Of a stretch of DNA of 64,000 bases, positions 54,702 to 64,000 are shown in pieces; the first letter of the stretch is position 1, and each line of letters opens with the position of its first letter. Made by a program: the position numbers and the translations under genes. The stretch is from Macrolepiota albuminosa (taxonomy: Eukaryota; Basidiomycota; Agaricomycetes; Agaricales; Agaricaceae). The stretch covers positions 2,071,042 to 2,135,041 of the forward strand of contig JAMWFC010000055.1 of NCBI GenBank assembly GCA_027475525.1, given 5' to 3'. The notes beneath the pieces were generated by a model. It ran no database searches. It worked only from the letters and a program-made list of their open reading frames with translations, and had not been told where the DNA came from.

Positions 54702-56915
54702 GTGACTGGTGCATCTCCATCGGCCCTGCAGCCTTCACTTGCGAGCTATGCAGATCAAAGTGGCGTGCCATCTTCAACGCCTGTTTGTAACGTATGGCAT
54801 GCGCTACAAATTCCTCAACCTCATTTATTTCTGGAGATAATCTGTCATCCCAGATTAGCACTTGTCTCATCTCTGCAGGAATGCCCTTAAGGAAGGTCTC
54901 ACACACTGTCCATGCGTCAGGATAAATGGCCATGTTTTGAGCATGGTCAACAAGGGTATCATAGAACCCTTGTACTCCGAGGGCCTCAGTGTACACTGCA
55001 GAGTAGAACGCCTCTCATGCATCCTGCATTGTGGATGCACTTACAAATCGATTGTACCATTCAAGGATCACATCCTTGAATGTCCACTGCTGCCTCGCCT
55101 GATTTAAGTGGAGGACGTGATGATGAAACCACCTCTTTGCTGGACCTTCCAGAAACTTGGGCAGCACAAATATTCGTTCCTTGTCCATACAATCTCCACT
55201 GTACAGGCATGCTGCCAGATGGTAGCATACATTCATGGTCCAGTCCTCAAGCTCGCTGAACTTTGTTCCCCCCTTATAGGGCAGAATATGCTTTGGATCA
55301 GCCCTCCGTGGTTCGATCCCTTTGGGTAATCGCAAAGCAATCCTGACTGTGTCATCGATTATGCTCACTAGTTGTTGATGCATGATATCAGTGTAGGCTC
55401 TGATGGCCTCATTCATCCCAGATGTCTTGTTGTGTCCCTCCATGGGGACAAACGTCAAAAAAGCCCACACAGACCGAGTCCTCAGTCCCCTGGGGCTGTG
55501 AGACCTTTTGTCCCGAGGGCCCTGCCCTCCATTCTGTCTATCCAGCCCCAATCCCCATGGCTCCTCTTGACTGCTGATATTGCTCCCATGCTTATTTCGA
55601 TGACTGGTCTGCGTACGTTCCACAAATTCTTGCCTCATTTCATCAATGGGTTGGGGCCCATTGAAACTGATTCTCTGATCATCAATACGAGAGTAGCCTT
55701 GCCCCTGTAAATCTTGGATCCACATTCTTTGGAATGCGACTCGGTCCTGAAATGTGTTGGCAAGTGGTACCCTTGCCGGCACCACTGGTTCCTCCACTTC
55801 TTGTTTCACCCAAGGTGACAATACTTCTTCTGGTACTGTTTCCAGCGGTACATGTGTAGCCGGTCTGGAGGTCACCGTCTCAGCCATGGACATAGCTGTA
55901 GTTTGGTACCCTACAAACCTCTGTTGCCTCTGCCCAGCTGCTACTCGTGTCTGGTATTGCTCCAGAGTCTCCCCTGCCTGTTGAGGAGCAAAAATGTTGC
56001 TAAAAGCCTCCTCAATGTGAGGTGAACTCCCTCTCCCTGCAGGAATCATAGGAATTAACTCTGCATCCGCTGGGGTGGATGCAGCAGACCCTTGGCAACT
56101 TTTACGATCAAGGTAGGTTTGAGCTTCCAGTTCCAGGATCTGTATATATGCCAAAATATACTCATCTGTTCCCCCTCAGGAAATGCATCACCTCTAGCCT
56201 CTATCAACTGCATGTGCTTGTTCACATACGGCTTCAACCTAGCCCTCGTCAACAATTTACTTATCTCTGGGAACCTTGCCCAAAGCATAGCTATTTGAAC
56301 GTTGAGGGTCGCTTCATAACGTCCATTCTTGTCTTTATCAGACATATCATCAACCACTGTGGGCTGATGTCTTTTTGTCCCCGTAGTCTGCACTGGTGCT
56401 ACTGGCCGCTGCCCTCCAGGTCGTCGACTCAATGGCGTCGATTCTGGTATATTCCTCCATGGTGTCTCATGGAGAGCTTCCTCTCGTCTACCTTCCAAAC
56501 TTGTCCAAGCCTCTCCTGCCGTTGCAGGAGCCCCTGCCCTAAAAGGAGATGGTTTTTTTCCTTTGTGTGTGGCCACACCCATGCCCAACGTCCTTAATCC
56601 CGAGAATCGCACCGGTGCCCTTTGAGGTACCTGTATGATCAGCGGTGTCTCACTAGCCACCCCAACCTCCCTTCCAACTCTACGCTGGATTGGACGTCTC
56701 TGCTCTGTCATGAGCAAACTCCCCAGCATGTCTGTTCGGGCTGGGGTCAGCTCGACCTCAGCCTCCTCCCAATTTGCCACCTGCTGATCGTGAGTGTGTG
56801 CTGCCACTGGTGTGGCATTCTTGTCCTTCTGCACCAGGGCAACATTGTCGTTCCATTCTGGTGGCAAAGGTTCATGATCCATTCCACTGTTAATCAGCTT
56901 GCGTTTGGCGCTCAA
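54702..56915 (-). pseudogene. element C gag, N-terminal and central part
   Basis: Starts near 56915 (MSAKRKLINSGMDHEPLPPE). A register shift lies around 56150-56200, because the match to D's gag jumps from one frame to the next (EGEQMS, then ILELEAQTYLDRKSCQGSA). The central gag fold is at 55600-54750 with FSELEDWTMNVCYHLAACLY and WFHHHVLHLNQARQQWTFKD. It passes a TGA at 55017-55015 where D has CGC/CGA-type Arg (MQEARDAF), then FYDTLVDHAQNMAIYPD. LTR H2 enters after MEMHQS. Confidence 0.85.
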
Positions 56916-57026
56916 GAAGCTTGATGGTTGATGTCACTGTCAATCGAGATTCTAGAGCTAAGTTCTAGAATGTATAGTTCTTGTATGTTCATGTACAGGT
57001 TATTGTCATTTGACAATTCAAAAAAG

Positions 57027-57276
57027 TGTAAGAATTTACCGTCTTACTCACACAAGACACAGAATCTGCCAAATCGGTAGATTTCTCTGTATGTAGTGTA
57101 AGTCAAAAGTATCTACCCAAATACGAGTAAATACAGTATAATTTATAGGTAAATTAATTGGGGAAATAATTACTATTGTAATTATTTCCTCTAATACAAT
57201 ATTATTCCAACACCTCTAAGGGTGCAGTGTCAGGTAAGATAATGAATAGGGACCTCGAAGAGGTCCTCCTGCTACA
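57027..57276 (-). repeat. 5' LTR of element C
   Basis: 250 bases matching 42578-42827 except for six transitions. On the minus strand the sequence after it is CTTTTTTGAATTGTC, the place of the primer-binding site; I do not recognise a tRNA match. A short inverted repeat TTGTCA/TGACAA follows there. Confidence 0.93.
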
Positions 57277-57402
57277 CCAGACTAAGTCCCTTCCCTCAGG
57301 AGTCCCCTGTTTGAGTTCCAGATATCCGAGTATGCATAGATCAAGTCCACTTCATAAGGGCATTGCTTTCCCAGAAAGCCCCTGACTCAGCGGAACCTGA
57401 CA

Positions 57403-58246
57403 CTTATGCTCTGGCAGGGAGTCAAATGATGCCTTAGAGAAAACATCCTCAAAGTCTTGCAAGTGATGAGGAACTGCATCTTGGAATGACTTAGGAGCAA
57501 AGTTGGCAGCAAATGCCTGAGCTAGCCACTGGGAAGTAGTTTGGCTAGCTCTAATCTCTGCTACAGTTGGTGGAGGTCATAATGTAGTTGCATAAATCCT
57601 ATCACCTGTCTTGATAGCCTTGTCTGGAGACCTCTGGGTCAGAGGCACACCCAAATTCATCCTTGCATCCATCTTCCATCTGGGCTTCACTCAATACACC
57701 TCAAATGTCCTCATAGAGGGCCTCTCTATAAGGAAATGCCAAGGGAGGAGGATTCAGTAGGTTGAGATCAGTGAAGGGGAAGTGTCCAACTTGGCAAGCC
57801 CAGATAGCAGCATGCTCATGGACTGACTCTCTATGCTCCTCTCTAATTTCCTTGGCACATGTGGAACACCATCAAGAGCAGCAGCTCATGCTCACCTTAC
57901 TCTTGGCCTAGTCAATCTCAGGATTGTTATCATGCAGCCAGAAGAACCCAAGTATTATGTCCTGCTTTCCTAGGCTGGTGACTGCAAAGACAGCACACTT
58001 GGAATGAGTCTGATAACAAAGGACTAAATCCACCACTGAGCAGATGGATCCAGCTTCATTGAACGTACTGTCAATGTTATAGACCAGAATAGGGTGAGAG
58101 AGGGGTTGGGTAGTAAGCTGGTGTTGTTCCACATAATTAGTGTCTAGGAAGAGTCCAGTAGCACCACTGTCCAAGAGAGCTATGATGCTTTGAGTCTGCT
58201 GAGTCAGCAAGGAAGGCATCATTACCAAGCTGGGACACGTGGTCAT
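57403..58246 (-). pseudogene. element G protease and linker
   Basis: A retropepsin frame from 58246 to 57908 with IIALLDSGATGLFLD (active DSG) and QDIILGFFWLHDNNPEID. After this stop the coding continues in shifted registers to FEDVFSKASFDSLPEHK at 57403, where LTR H1 entered. Confidence 0.82.
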
Positions 58247-58619
58247 TGGACAGGAGAAGGAGGAGAGGAGGTCTTAGCTGAGGCTTGGACCATGGGGGTA
58301 TTTTGTACATTGGAGGGGGTGCTTACAGTTTCAGTCAGAGAATCAGGAACAGGAAGTGATACATTAGAAGATTCTACTGATAGACATGTGCAGAGGCATA
58401 CAACTCATCCATTGCTCTATTGAAAACCCTCTCCTGCAAAACCAAAGAACCCATCCAATGGTTCTGCTACAGCTTCCACAGGACCCAAGGACTCCTCCAA
58501 AGGTTTTGTTTCAGTCTGTACATCTGGGGAGGGGTTTCCTTGAACATCTCAGGCAGCAAGGAGCTGGAGAAGAAGCTCTTCCTGCTCTAAAGCTGAGAGA
58601 TAACACACCTCCAACCCCT

Positions 58620-59700
58620 GGAGACAATATTGAGCAAAGTGACCAGGCTTTCCACAGCAACGGCAGAGGAGAGGAAGGGAGGAATGTTGACAAGAGGCAT
58701 CAACATCCATAGGTACCCCAAGAGGGAGGGGATGTGCTGCAGGTGCCTGAGCTGGGGGTGGAGCGCAAAATGAAAGGGAGGGCTAGATGGGATGACGAGC
58801 AGAAAAAGATGCCTATGAGGTGAAGCGAGGGGTGGTTCCATGGTGGAGCTCACGTCATAACTCCATGAGCTGCCACTGATCACATGCTATCTGATACCAG
58901 GTCTCAATACTCATGTTGTCAGGTTCCAATCCGTCCGTCTTGGAAACTTTCTTCTTCCTTCTCTTCTCAGCCTTCCATTCTCTCTTCTCTGACTCCTCAT
59001 CCAAACCCTCTGACTCTTCTTCAATTTCCGGCATTACAATTGGAACCCTTACATTGTTAATACTCAACATGTTGAACTCTGCCAACAACCATTTCATCTG
59101 GTTCTCAATTGTCGGTGGATTCATTGTCCTCTCATTTTCTGTCAGCACTTTCCTACTAATTCTCAACCTTAGGTCATCTGGAATCCCTTGATAGAAGCAC
59201 CAGTTAAGATTGTGTTCCATAATATGCCTTGGTTCTTGAGTCAAAGGAACCGTAAGCCATTTAAACTGCCTGTAGTACTCCCCCACTTTGTGTTTTGAGG
59301 TAATATTCCCCTCCATTCCATGTTTCATTGTCCAAGCCCAAAACAACTCCAGATTAGCCACTGGCATCAAATCATTCATGCCATACAAGTCTATCGTCAT
59401 GTCCTTAATGCCACCCAATCATCACTATCAACTCCAGCATATTCTCTATCACTCTCTTCACTCTTCTTGAACAGTAACGGAATACATAACCAGGAAGTTG
59501 CAAATGAACAACCCTTGCTCTGTCCACATGTTGTTCCAACAAATCCAAAAAATCCTGCACCTGATCACCATCAAAGTACGGTGCATGCCTGTCATGTGGT
59601 GCTGGCATAGGAACGGCGTTACTACATCCTCCTCCTCCAGAAGAAGTTTGAGTACCCAAGGATGTACATCCCCCACTCCCCAAAGAAGTTTGAACACCCA
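58620..59700 (-). pseudogene. element G gag
   Basis: Pieces at 59683-59405 (APYFDGDQVQDFLDLLEQHV) and 59418-58855 (YYRQFKWLTVPLTQEPRHIM) give a gag capsid region. A zinc knuckle CRCCGKPGHFAQYC (CX2CX4HX4C) is at about 58627-58668. There are register shifts between pieces. It differs from the gags of C/D and of A/B, so three gag lineages are present in the window. Confidence 0.8.
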
Positions 59701-60680
59701 GATAATATCTGGCTCAATGCTTCTGATCTCTCCTCCATTATTCCTGACTAGACTCTTCCTTCTACGTCAATGTCGATCCAATACACCATTATACACCCCC
59801 TGTCTCAGTCACCAATCTGTGGACGTGGGATGGAGTACCTGATGGATTGACTGCAAAGAAGAAAGAGGCAGTAATGGAGAGTAACGGTAGAAGTTGTTAA
59901 GGATTGGGAAATGTGATGAAGCAGCATAGTCGTGAAGCAATGTTCATTGTGACATTGCAAAAGTTTGTAGGCTAAAGTCAAGCGGATTCCAGTAAGATTA
60001 AGAAAAGTCCAGTAATAATAGACACCAGAAAAGAGAGTAATGGAAGCTTCATCTTAATATAAGATGAGCTCAGCAAGACTGAGCGATGTGGTCAACAGTA
60101 TCAAGGTGAATGAGAAATCGAGAAGCTGAGAAACCAAAATGGAAGCAGAGATGCCGGAATGACTGATCAATTCGATGACAGAGCCAAGACAGACAAGAAT
60201 GAAGCTGAGACTAAGAAGCAAGATCACTAAGAAGCCAAGAGAAACTGAGTACGCTGCCGAAGACAGCAAACATGTGGTGTTTGATGTCAGATCAGATGTC
60301 AACAAAGACAGAACAAAGCTGAGCAAGACAATGACCAGACCAGACAATGACAAGACAAAATTACAAGATGTGCAAAACAAGCAGAGCTCAAGACCAGAAA
60401 ATGTGGGGTGTGAAAACCTGTCTATTTGTATGTTTTTCTTTTCTTTTATACTAATTTTACATGTTCTCAAAATCTTTGATCTTCTCCAGAATCTCCTGTC
60501 ATTGTTGATCTTTCCTGGATTTTGTTTTTGACTGTTGGTTGGTCTCATAATGTCCAAACCTTATTTCTTCTCCTTTTTTGATCATCCAATCATCTTTCAG
60601 ATTACTTTTCAGTCCTTTGTATTCTTATCCCATCCATCCCTTCCCATTATTTCTCTCGTGTTTCATGGTACCACATATAA
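59701..60680. other. probable leader/LTR region of element G and spacer
   Basis: No believable gene. On the minus strand TGGTGACTGAGACAG near 59820, directly after CCACGTCCACAGAT, could be the primer-binding site of G, with its LTR to the right. The right LTR edge could not be placed. A long minus frame at 60557-60054 is hydrophobic but arises from a purine-rich plus strand. Confidence 0.3.
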
Positions 60681-60852
60681 TGTAATGGAGTCACACTTGT
60701 TGCTAGTGTCAACGACGCTATAATCATTCATTAGAGTATTACATAAGACAACATCTTGTATTCACGCTAGTTCTAGTCAATCCAATACTGCGGTCTGATT
60801 CAGCACTGTGTGATACACACAAGATAGTTCTAGCTTGTAACCACCGGCTACA
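60681..60852 (+). repeat. possible 5' LTR of element D
   Basis: A 172-base stretch starting TGTAATGGAG and ending CCGGCTACA, just before TTTTTTTGAATC, which resembles the sequence after C's 5' LTR (CTTTTTTGAATTG). The partner LTR is outside the window, so the borders are tentative. Confidence 0.3.
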
Positions 60853-60962
60853 TTTTTTTGAATCTTCTGCTATCGGCTTTAGACTTTAGGCTTGTTACCG
60901 CCTAGGCAACTCTCATCAAACCCTCTCGATTTCTGTTGGCATCACATCAAAAACGTGCTTCC

Positions 60963-63900
60963 ATGACTGGCTCTCCTGATCTGGACCCTCCTTTCCCAGC
61001 TGCAGACACAGGTGACCCACCTGTGCTTCAAGCTGTGAAGACGCAATCTGCATCTGCATACCAACCCCTGCCAAAGCGGGACAAAAAGATATCTCACAAT
61101 GTTAGTGCGAGCTTTGGAATGCCTGGTGGGCTATCCGTATCACAGATGATGTCCATTGTACAGCCTGGTGGTAAACCAGGAGAGAGATCCACGGTTTCAG
61201 GAGTGTTACTGCCAGCAAGCCAAATGCCTTCATTGATGTACCCGGTATTGCCTGAGAGCTTATCAGCTCAGTCCGAGGGTCAACCAGACCTTACCCAGTA
61301 CTTGGAAATAGTACAAGGCAGCGCGTTTGCACATAGTACTCCATTCCAGACTGCACCGACTGAACGACATTTGAAGTATGTGGCAGATGTTGCCACTGAA
61401 CCAGGACCGTTGTCGTTGATGACACAAGGACAGAAGCAAGGACCAGCAATAGTGGTCAGTGGGGAGGATGATGAGGTTGTGAGGTTGGAAAAGGCATTGT
61501 CAGTGCCTGGAATTCCAGAGTTGCACAGAAGGGCTGGCAAACAGCCACAGGTGAGGCATGAAGGCCTCAGGAGAGTTCTGGACTTAGAGTCCGAGCTGGA
61601 ATCCTCAGATGATGAGAAAAGCAAAAGGTCGCATTTGACCCTGTCTATCCAGCTACAGCTGGTGTTGGACCAATATTCATTGGTTGCGAAGGAATTGACG
61701 CAAAAGCGTCTGCAGCTTTATATAGTGAAGCATCTACAGTTATTGGCTGCTAGGAGCCATGATGTACCCCGTGCAGATTCGACTGAATATATTGAATTAT
61801 TTGTGCGTATCTTCGAACTCAAAGTGGTGGAATACCTTAAGCACAAAGCAGCGCAAGGGTCAGCAGTCTCAACAGCCACTCCAGCCAACTCAGTGGAATG
61901 CGAGATGAGTGTGTGCCAACGAGCACCATTAATCGCAGACGCAATGGAATTGCTCAATGCGCCTCATCAGGCCAATGAGTCTTAGCAAGACTACGTTAGG
62001 CATCAGAACGCCGCAAACCGTCAACACATTGTCAGCGGAGTGCCTCAGCAGGCATTGTCTGAAGTAGAGACTGTGACAACAACTCTGGCAGAGCCAGAGG
62101 CACTACTTGCAGTGCAGGAGGTTAAGACACCTCAAAAGCAAGTCACTATCAAGGAAGAGGTGGACAAAGTCCACATTCTTGAGGAACAAACACAACCACG
62201 ATACATAGTGCAATACATCCACCTAGTGGACAACTGGAATGAATGCATCAATTACCAAAGGATATGCAACCAGGACTTGTGCAATCATGGTAAGTCATTG
62301 ATTGATGACCAGGGGGTAGTCTTTGAAGGGTGCAAGGGTGTAACGCCTGTCAATGACATGTGGCAACAATTTGCAGCTCGAACTGCTGAACTGGACAGAG
62401 ATCTGGGTGGTAGTGATGATAGTAGTGATCACTATGAGAGGAGGGAGCCAAATCGTCGCAATAACAATGGTGGAGATTGTGATCGTAGAAATAACGATCG
62501 AGACAATAATAGTTGTCATAATGGTGGCAGGCAGGCTGGTGGATTACCAGCAGAGCAAAAAGTGAGGCAACAGCCCACCCCACAGCTGGAAAGAACAGCC
62601 AATGAACACCTGTTTTGCAGTCCCCAGGCCTTTTTGATGCTCGCACCTCATGAATTGCGTGAAACTACGCCTGGAATGAATGAGGCGGTCAGGATCCATA
62701 TGGATCATATGCATGACCATTTCACTCATCTGGTGGATGACTCCCTTGGAGTCAGGTTTAAGTTCTCTGCTGGGGTAAGTCTGCACAAATCCAATGGTAA
62801 GCACATATGTGCGTATGCCGGAGGGCATAGGTTCTTCCAGTTGGAAGACTGGGCCATGGACGTCTGCTACCACCTGGCAGCCTGCTGCTATGGTGGAGAT
62901 GACATGGACCAGGAGAGGATATTTGTGCTACATGAATTTATGGAGGGAGAGGTGCAGAATTGGTTCCATCGCCATGTCCTCCACATTAATCGTGACAAAC
63001 CACATTGGACATTTAAAGAGGTCCTGATAGGACTGTATAATCGGTTCGTTAACGCTGCTACGATGCAGGAAGCTCGCGATGCCTTTAGAAAGGCAGTGTA
63101 TGACGCTAAGACTGGCATCCAGACATTTTACGATGACCTGGTGGGTCATGCACAGAATATGGTTGTCTATCCAGACAAATACACCATTTGCGAGACATTC
63201 CTAGATGGAATACCCGCAGACATGAGGAGAGTGTTAATATGTGATGACAATTTGTCTCCGGAGGTCAATACTGTGACCAAATTCTTGGCATATGCCATTT
63301 GTTATCAGCAGTCAACATGGCCTGTGAACTATTATGAGCAGTGTAGTTCATGCCAAGAAACCGTGAACCATCAGGCAGTGAAGGTGGGGACCTTCCTGGC
63401 CAAATGGACAGAGATGGAGAACAATTGCAATCTGCAATTTGTTGTCTGCAAGACAATCCCTGGAGGCCAACGGCCTTGATCAAAGCCTGCTGGACAATTT
63501 CCAGCAAAGGATAGTCGACCCTTTTTAGGTCAAAACCAAGTAGCAGCAAGAGGGGTAGTAGCACCTGCAGTGCGTATGGCAAGCAAACCCACTGGGGCTC
63601 CAGGAGTGGCCCAGAGAAGGCCTGTTGGAGACCCTTCAGCATGCTACAACTGTGGCAGGAGCAGGCATTTTGCTAAGGAATGTCCCACCCTGTCTAAGGC
63701 ACACATCCAAGCAGCCCATATGGCTGCAGCACCTAGCAATGTTGTCAGTGACGACAAGGACGATGAGATCATCAAAGAAGTGGAGGAAGAGCTGCAAGTA
63801 GAGGCTGATGGGTCAGAAGTAGATGACGCCAAGAGCATCCAGATTGATGGCAATGACTACATTGCAGTGGACGTGTACGACAGCGACTATTATGCTCATG

Positions 63901-64000
63901 AGGACGAGGAAGAACACCTGTTTGCACTGACTGAGTGCCGTGGAGATCAGCGCGTCCAAATGAGACGTGTAACCCTGCAGAAGGCAACGAATAAGTTGCA
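60963..64000 (+). pseudogene. element D gag (runs off the window)
   Basis: The ATG at 60963 starts MTGSPDLDPPFPAADTG. One register runs to the window end, broken by TAG at 61983 and TGA at 63477. The gag core (FFQLEDWAMDVCYHLAAC, FHRHVLHINRDKPHWTFKE, FYDDLVGHAQNMVVYPD) is clearly related to that of C. A zinc knuckle CYNCGRSRHFAKEC is at 63642, followed by an acidic part and VDVYDSDYYAHEDEEE. D belongs to the same lineage as C, in plus orientation. The stops may make this copy inactive, or the first may be a readthrough site; the CGA-to-TGA pattern of C is less marked here. Confidence 0.82.

Larger units (their letters stand above)
42578..57276 (-). mobile_element. element C: 14.7-kb chromovirus-type gypsy element, decayed
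   Basis: Bounded by 250-base LTRs (42578-42827 and 57027-57276) with a perfect 5-bp duplication CCAGA (42573-42577 and 57277-57281). Minus-strand order is gag, zinc knuckle, protease, an unexplained 0.95-kb stretch, reverse transcriptase, RNase H, integrase, chromodomain, then a third long frame. The LTRs differ at six positions, all transitions, four of them at CpG. It contains solo LTR B2 and LTRs H2, E2 and H3. In-frame TGA stops, a missing RT core and register shifts make it non-functional. Confidence 0.92.
41972..57402 (-). repeat. solo LTR H1, split by element C
   Basis: The left part is 41972-42577 and the right part 57282-57402, about 727 bases together once C and its duplication are removed. 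In sense (minus) direction it starts TGTCAGGTTCCGCTGA and ends GTCATGACA. The flanks are CTTAC (41967-41971) and CTTAT (57403-57407), a 5-bp duplication with one C/T change. It is solo, because coding of element G continues directly across it. H2 and H3 are relatives in the other orientation. Confidence 0.82.
41486..59700 (-). mobile_element. element G: old gypsy element, host of the nested stack
   Basis: The oldest layer. On the minus strand, gag (59700-58620), protease (58246-57908) and the protease-RT linker come first. After the whole nested block (41972-57402) the reverse transcriptase continues to a broken end at about 41486. At the join the coding reads SFDSLPEHK on the right and QWDHAIELTPNAEPSS on the left, which is the usual continuous sequence in Agaricomycete gypsy elements. 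A near-perfect 5-bp duplication (CTTAC/CTTAT) marks the interruption. The right-hand LTR is not resolved and the left end is truncated. Confidence 0.8.

Noticed and set aside
41972..57402. H1 as an LTR of element G
   Set aside because: H1 interrupts G's coding sequence between protease and reverse transcriptase and has its own target duplication.
60054..60557. Hydrophobic 167-codon minus frame
   Set aside because: It is the complement of a purine-rich, Lys/Asp-coding plus strand and has no membrane-protein hallmark beyond composition.

Overview
The window looks like a transposon-packed stretch of a mushroom-type basidiomycete (Agaricomycete) nuclear genome. I infer this from short GT-AG introns of about 45-60 bases, a NACHT-WD40 gene of the Agaricomycete type, stacked Ty3/gypsy retrotransposons, a LINE with an RNase H domain, and relics of Spt5-like and DDE-integrase-like genes. 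No rRNA, tRNA or CRISPR was recognised.

Layout. (1) 1-2163: low-complexity flank with a 77-bp tandem duplication and a small two-exon membrane-protein gene. (2) 2168-23400: element A (+), a Ty3/gypsy-type retrotransposon with 957-bp LTRs, whose 5' LTR is split by a complete second element, B (-, 2672-13318, 846-bp LTRs with no difference seen). A and B are sister families. Each has gag, protease and pol in three overlapping frames, the same primer-binding site, 4-bp target duplications, and a six-exon, 321-residue gene on the opposite strand between pol and the 3' LTR. (3) 23405-25280: probable host flank. (4) 25281-31589: a NACHT-WD40 gene with 21 WD repeats, broken by two frameshifts between its halves. 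(5) 32938-40300: 5'-truncated LINE, LTRs of a family called E here, and decayed integrase-like and Spt5-like genes. (6) 40565-41215: minisatellite between two copies of a direct repeat. (7) 41486-59700: a nested stack. An old gypsy element G (-) is split by solo LTR H1. H1 is split by element C (14.7-kb chromovirus, -, 250-bp LTRs). C is split by a B-family solo LTR and by LTR H2. H2 is split by LTRs E2 and H3. Target duplications and resumed reading frames fix the order. (8) 60681-64000: start of element D (+), whose gag is related to that of C and which runs off the window.

How the parts relate. B looks young and intact and could supply proteins to the related A. C is dead: its reverse transcriptase lacks the catalytic core and its frames carry many CGA-to-TGA stops. 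C nevertheless carries a long third frame of about 900 codons downstream of its chromodomain. The two most unusual things are the conserved spliced antisense gene in A and B, and the third frame of C.
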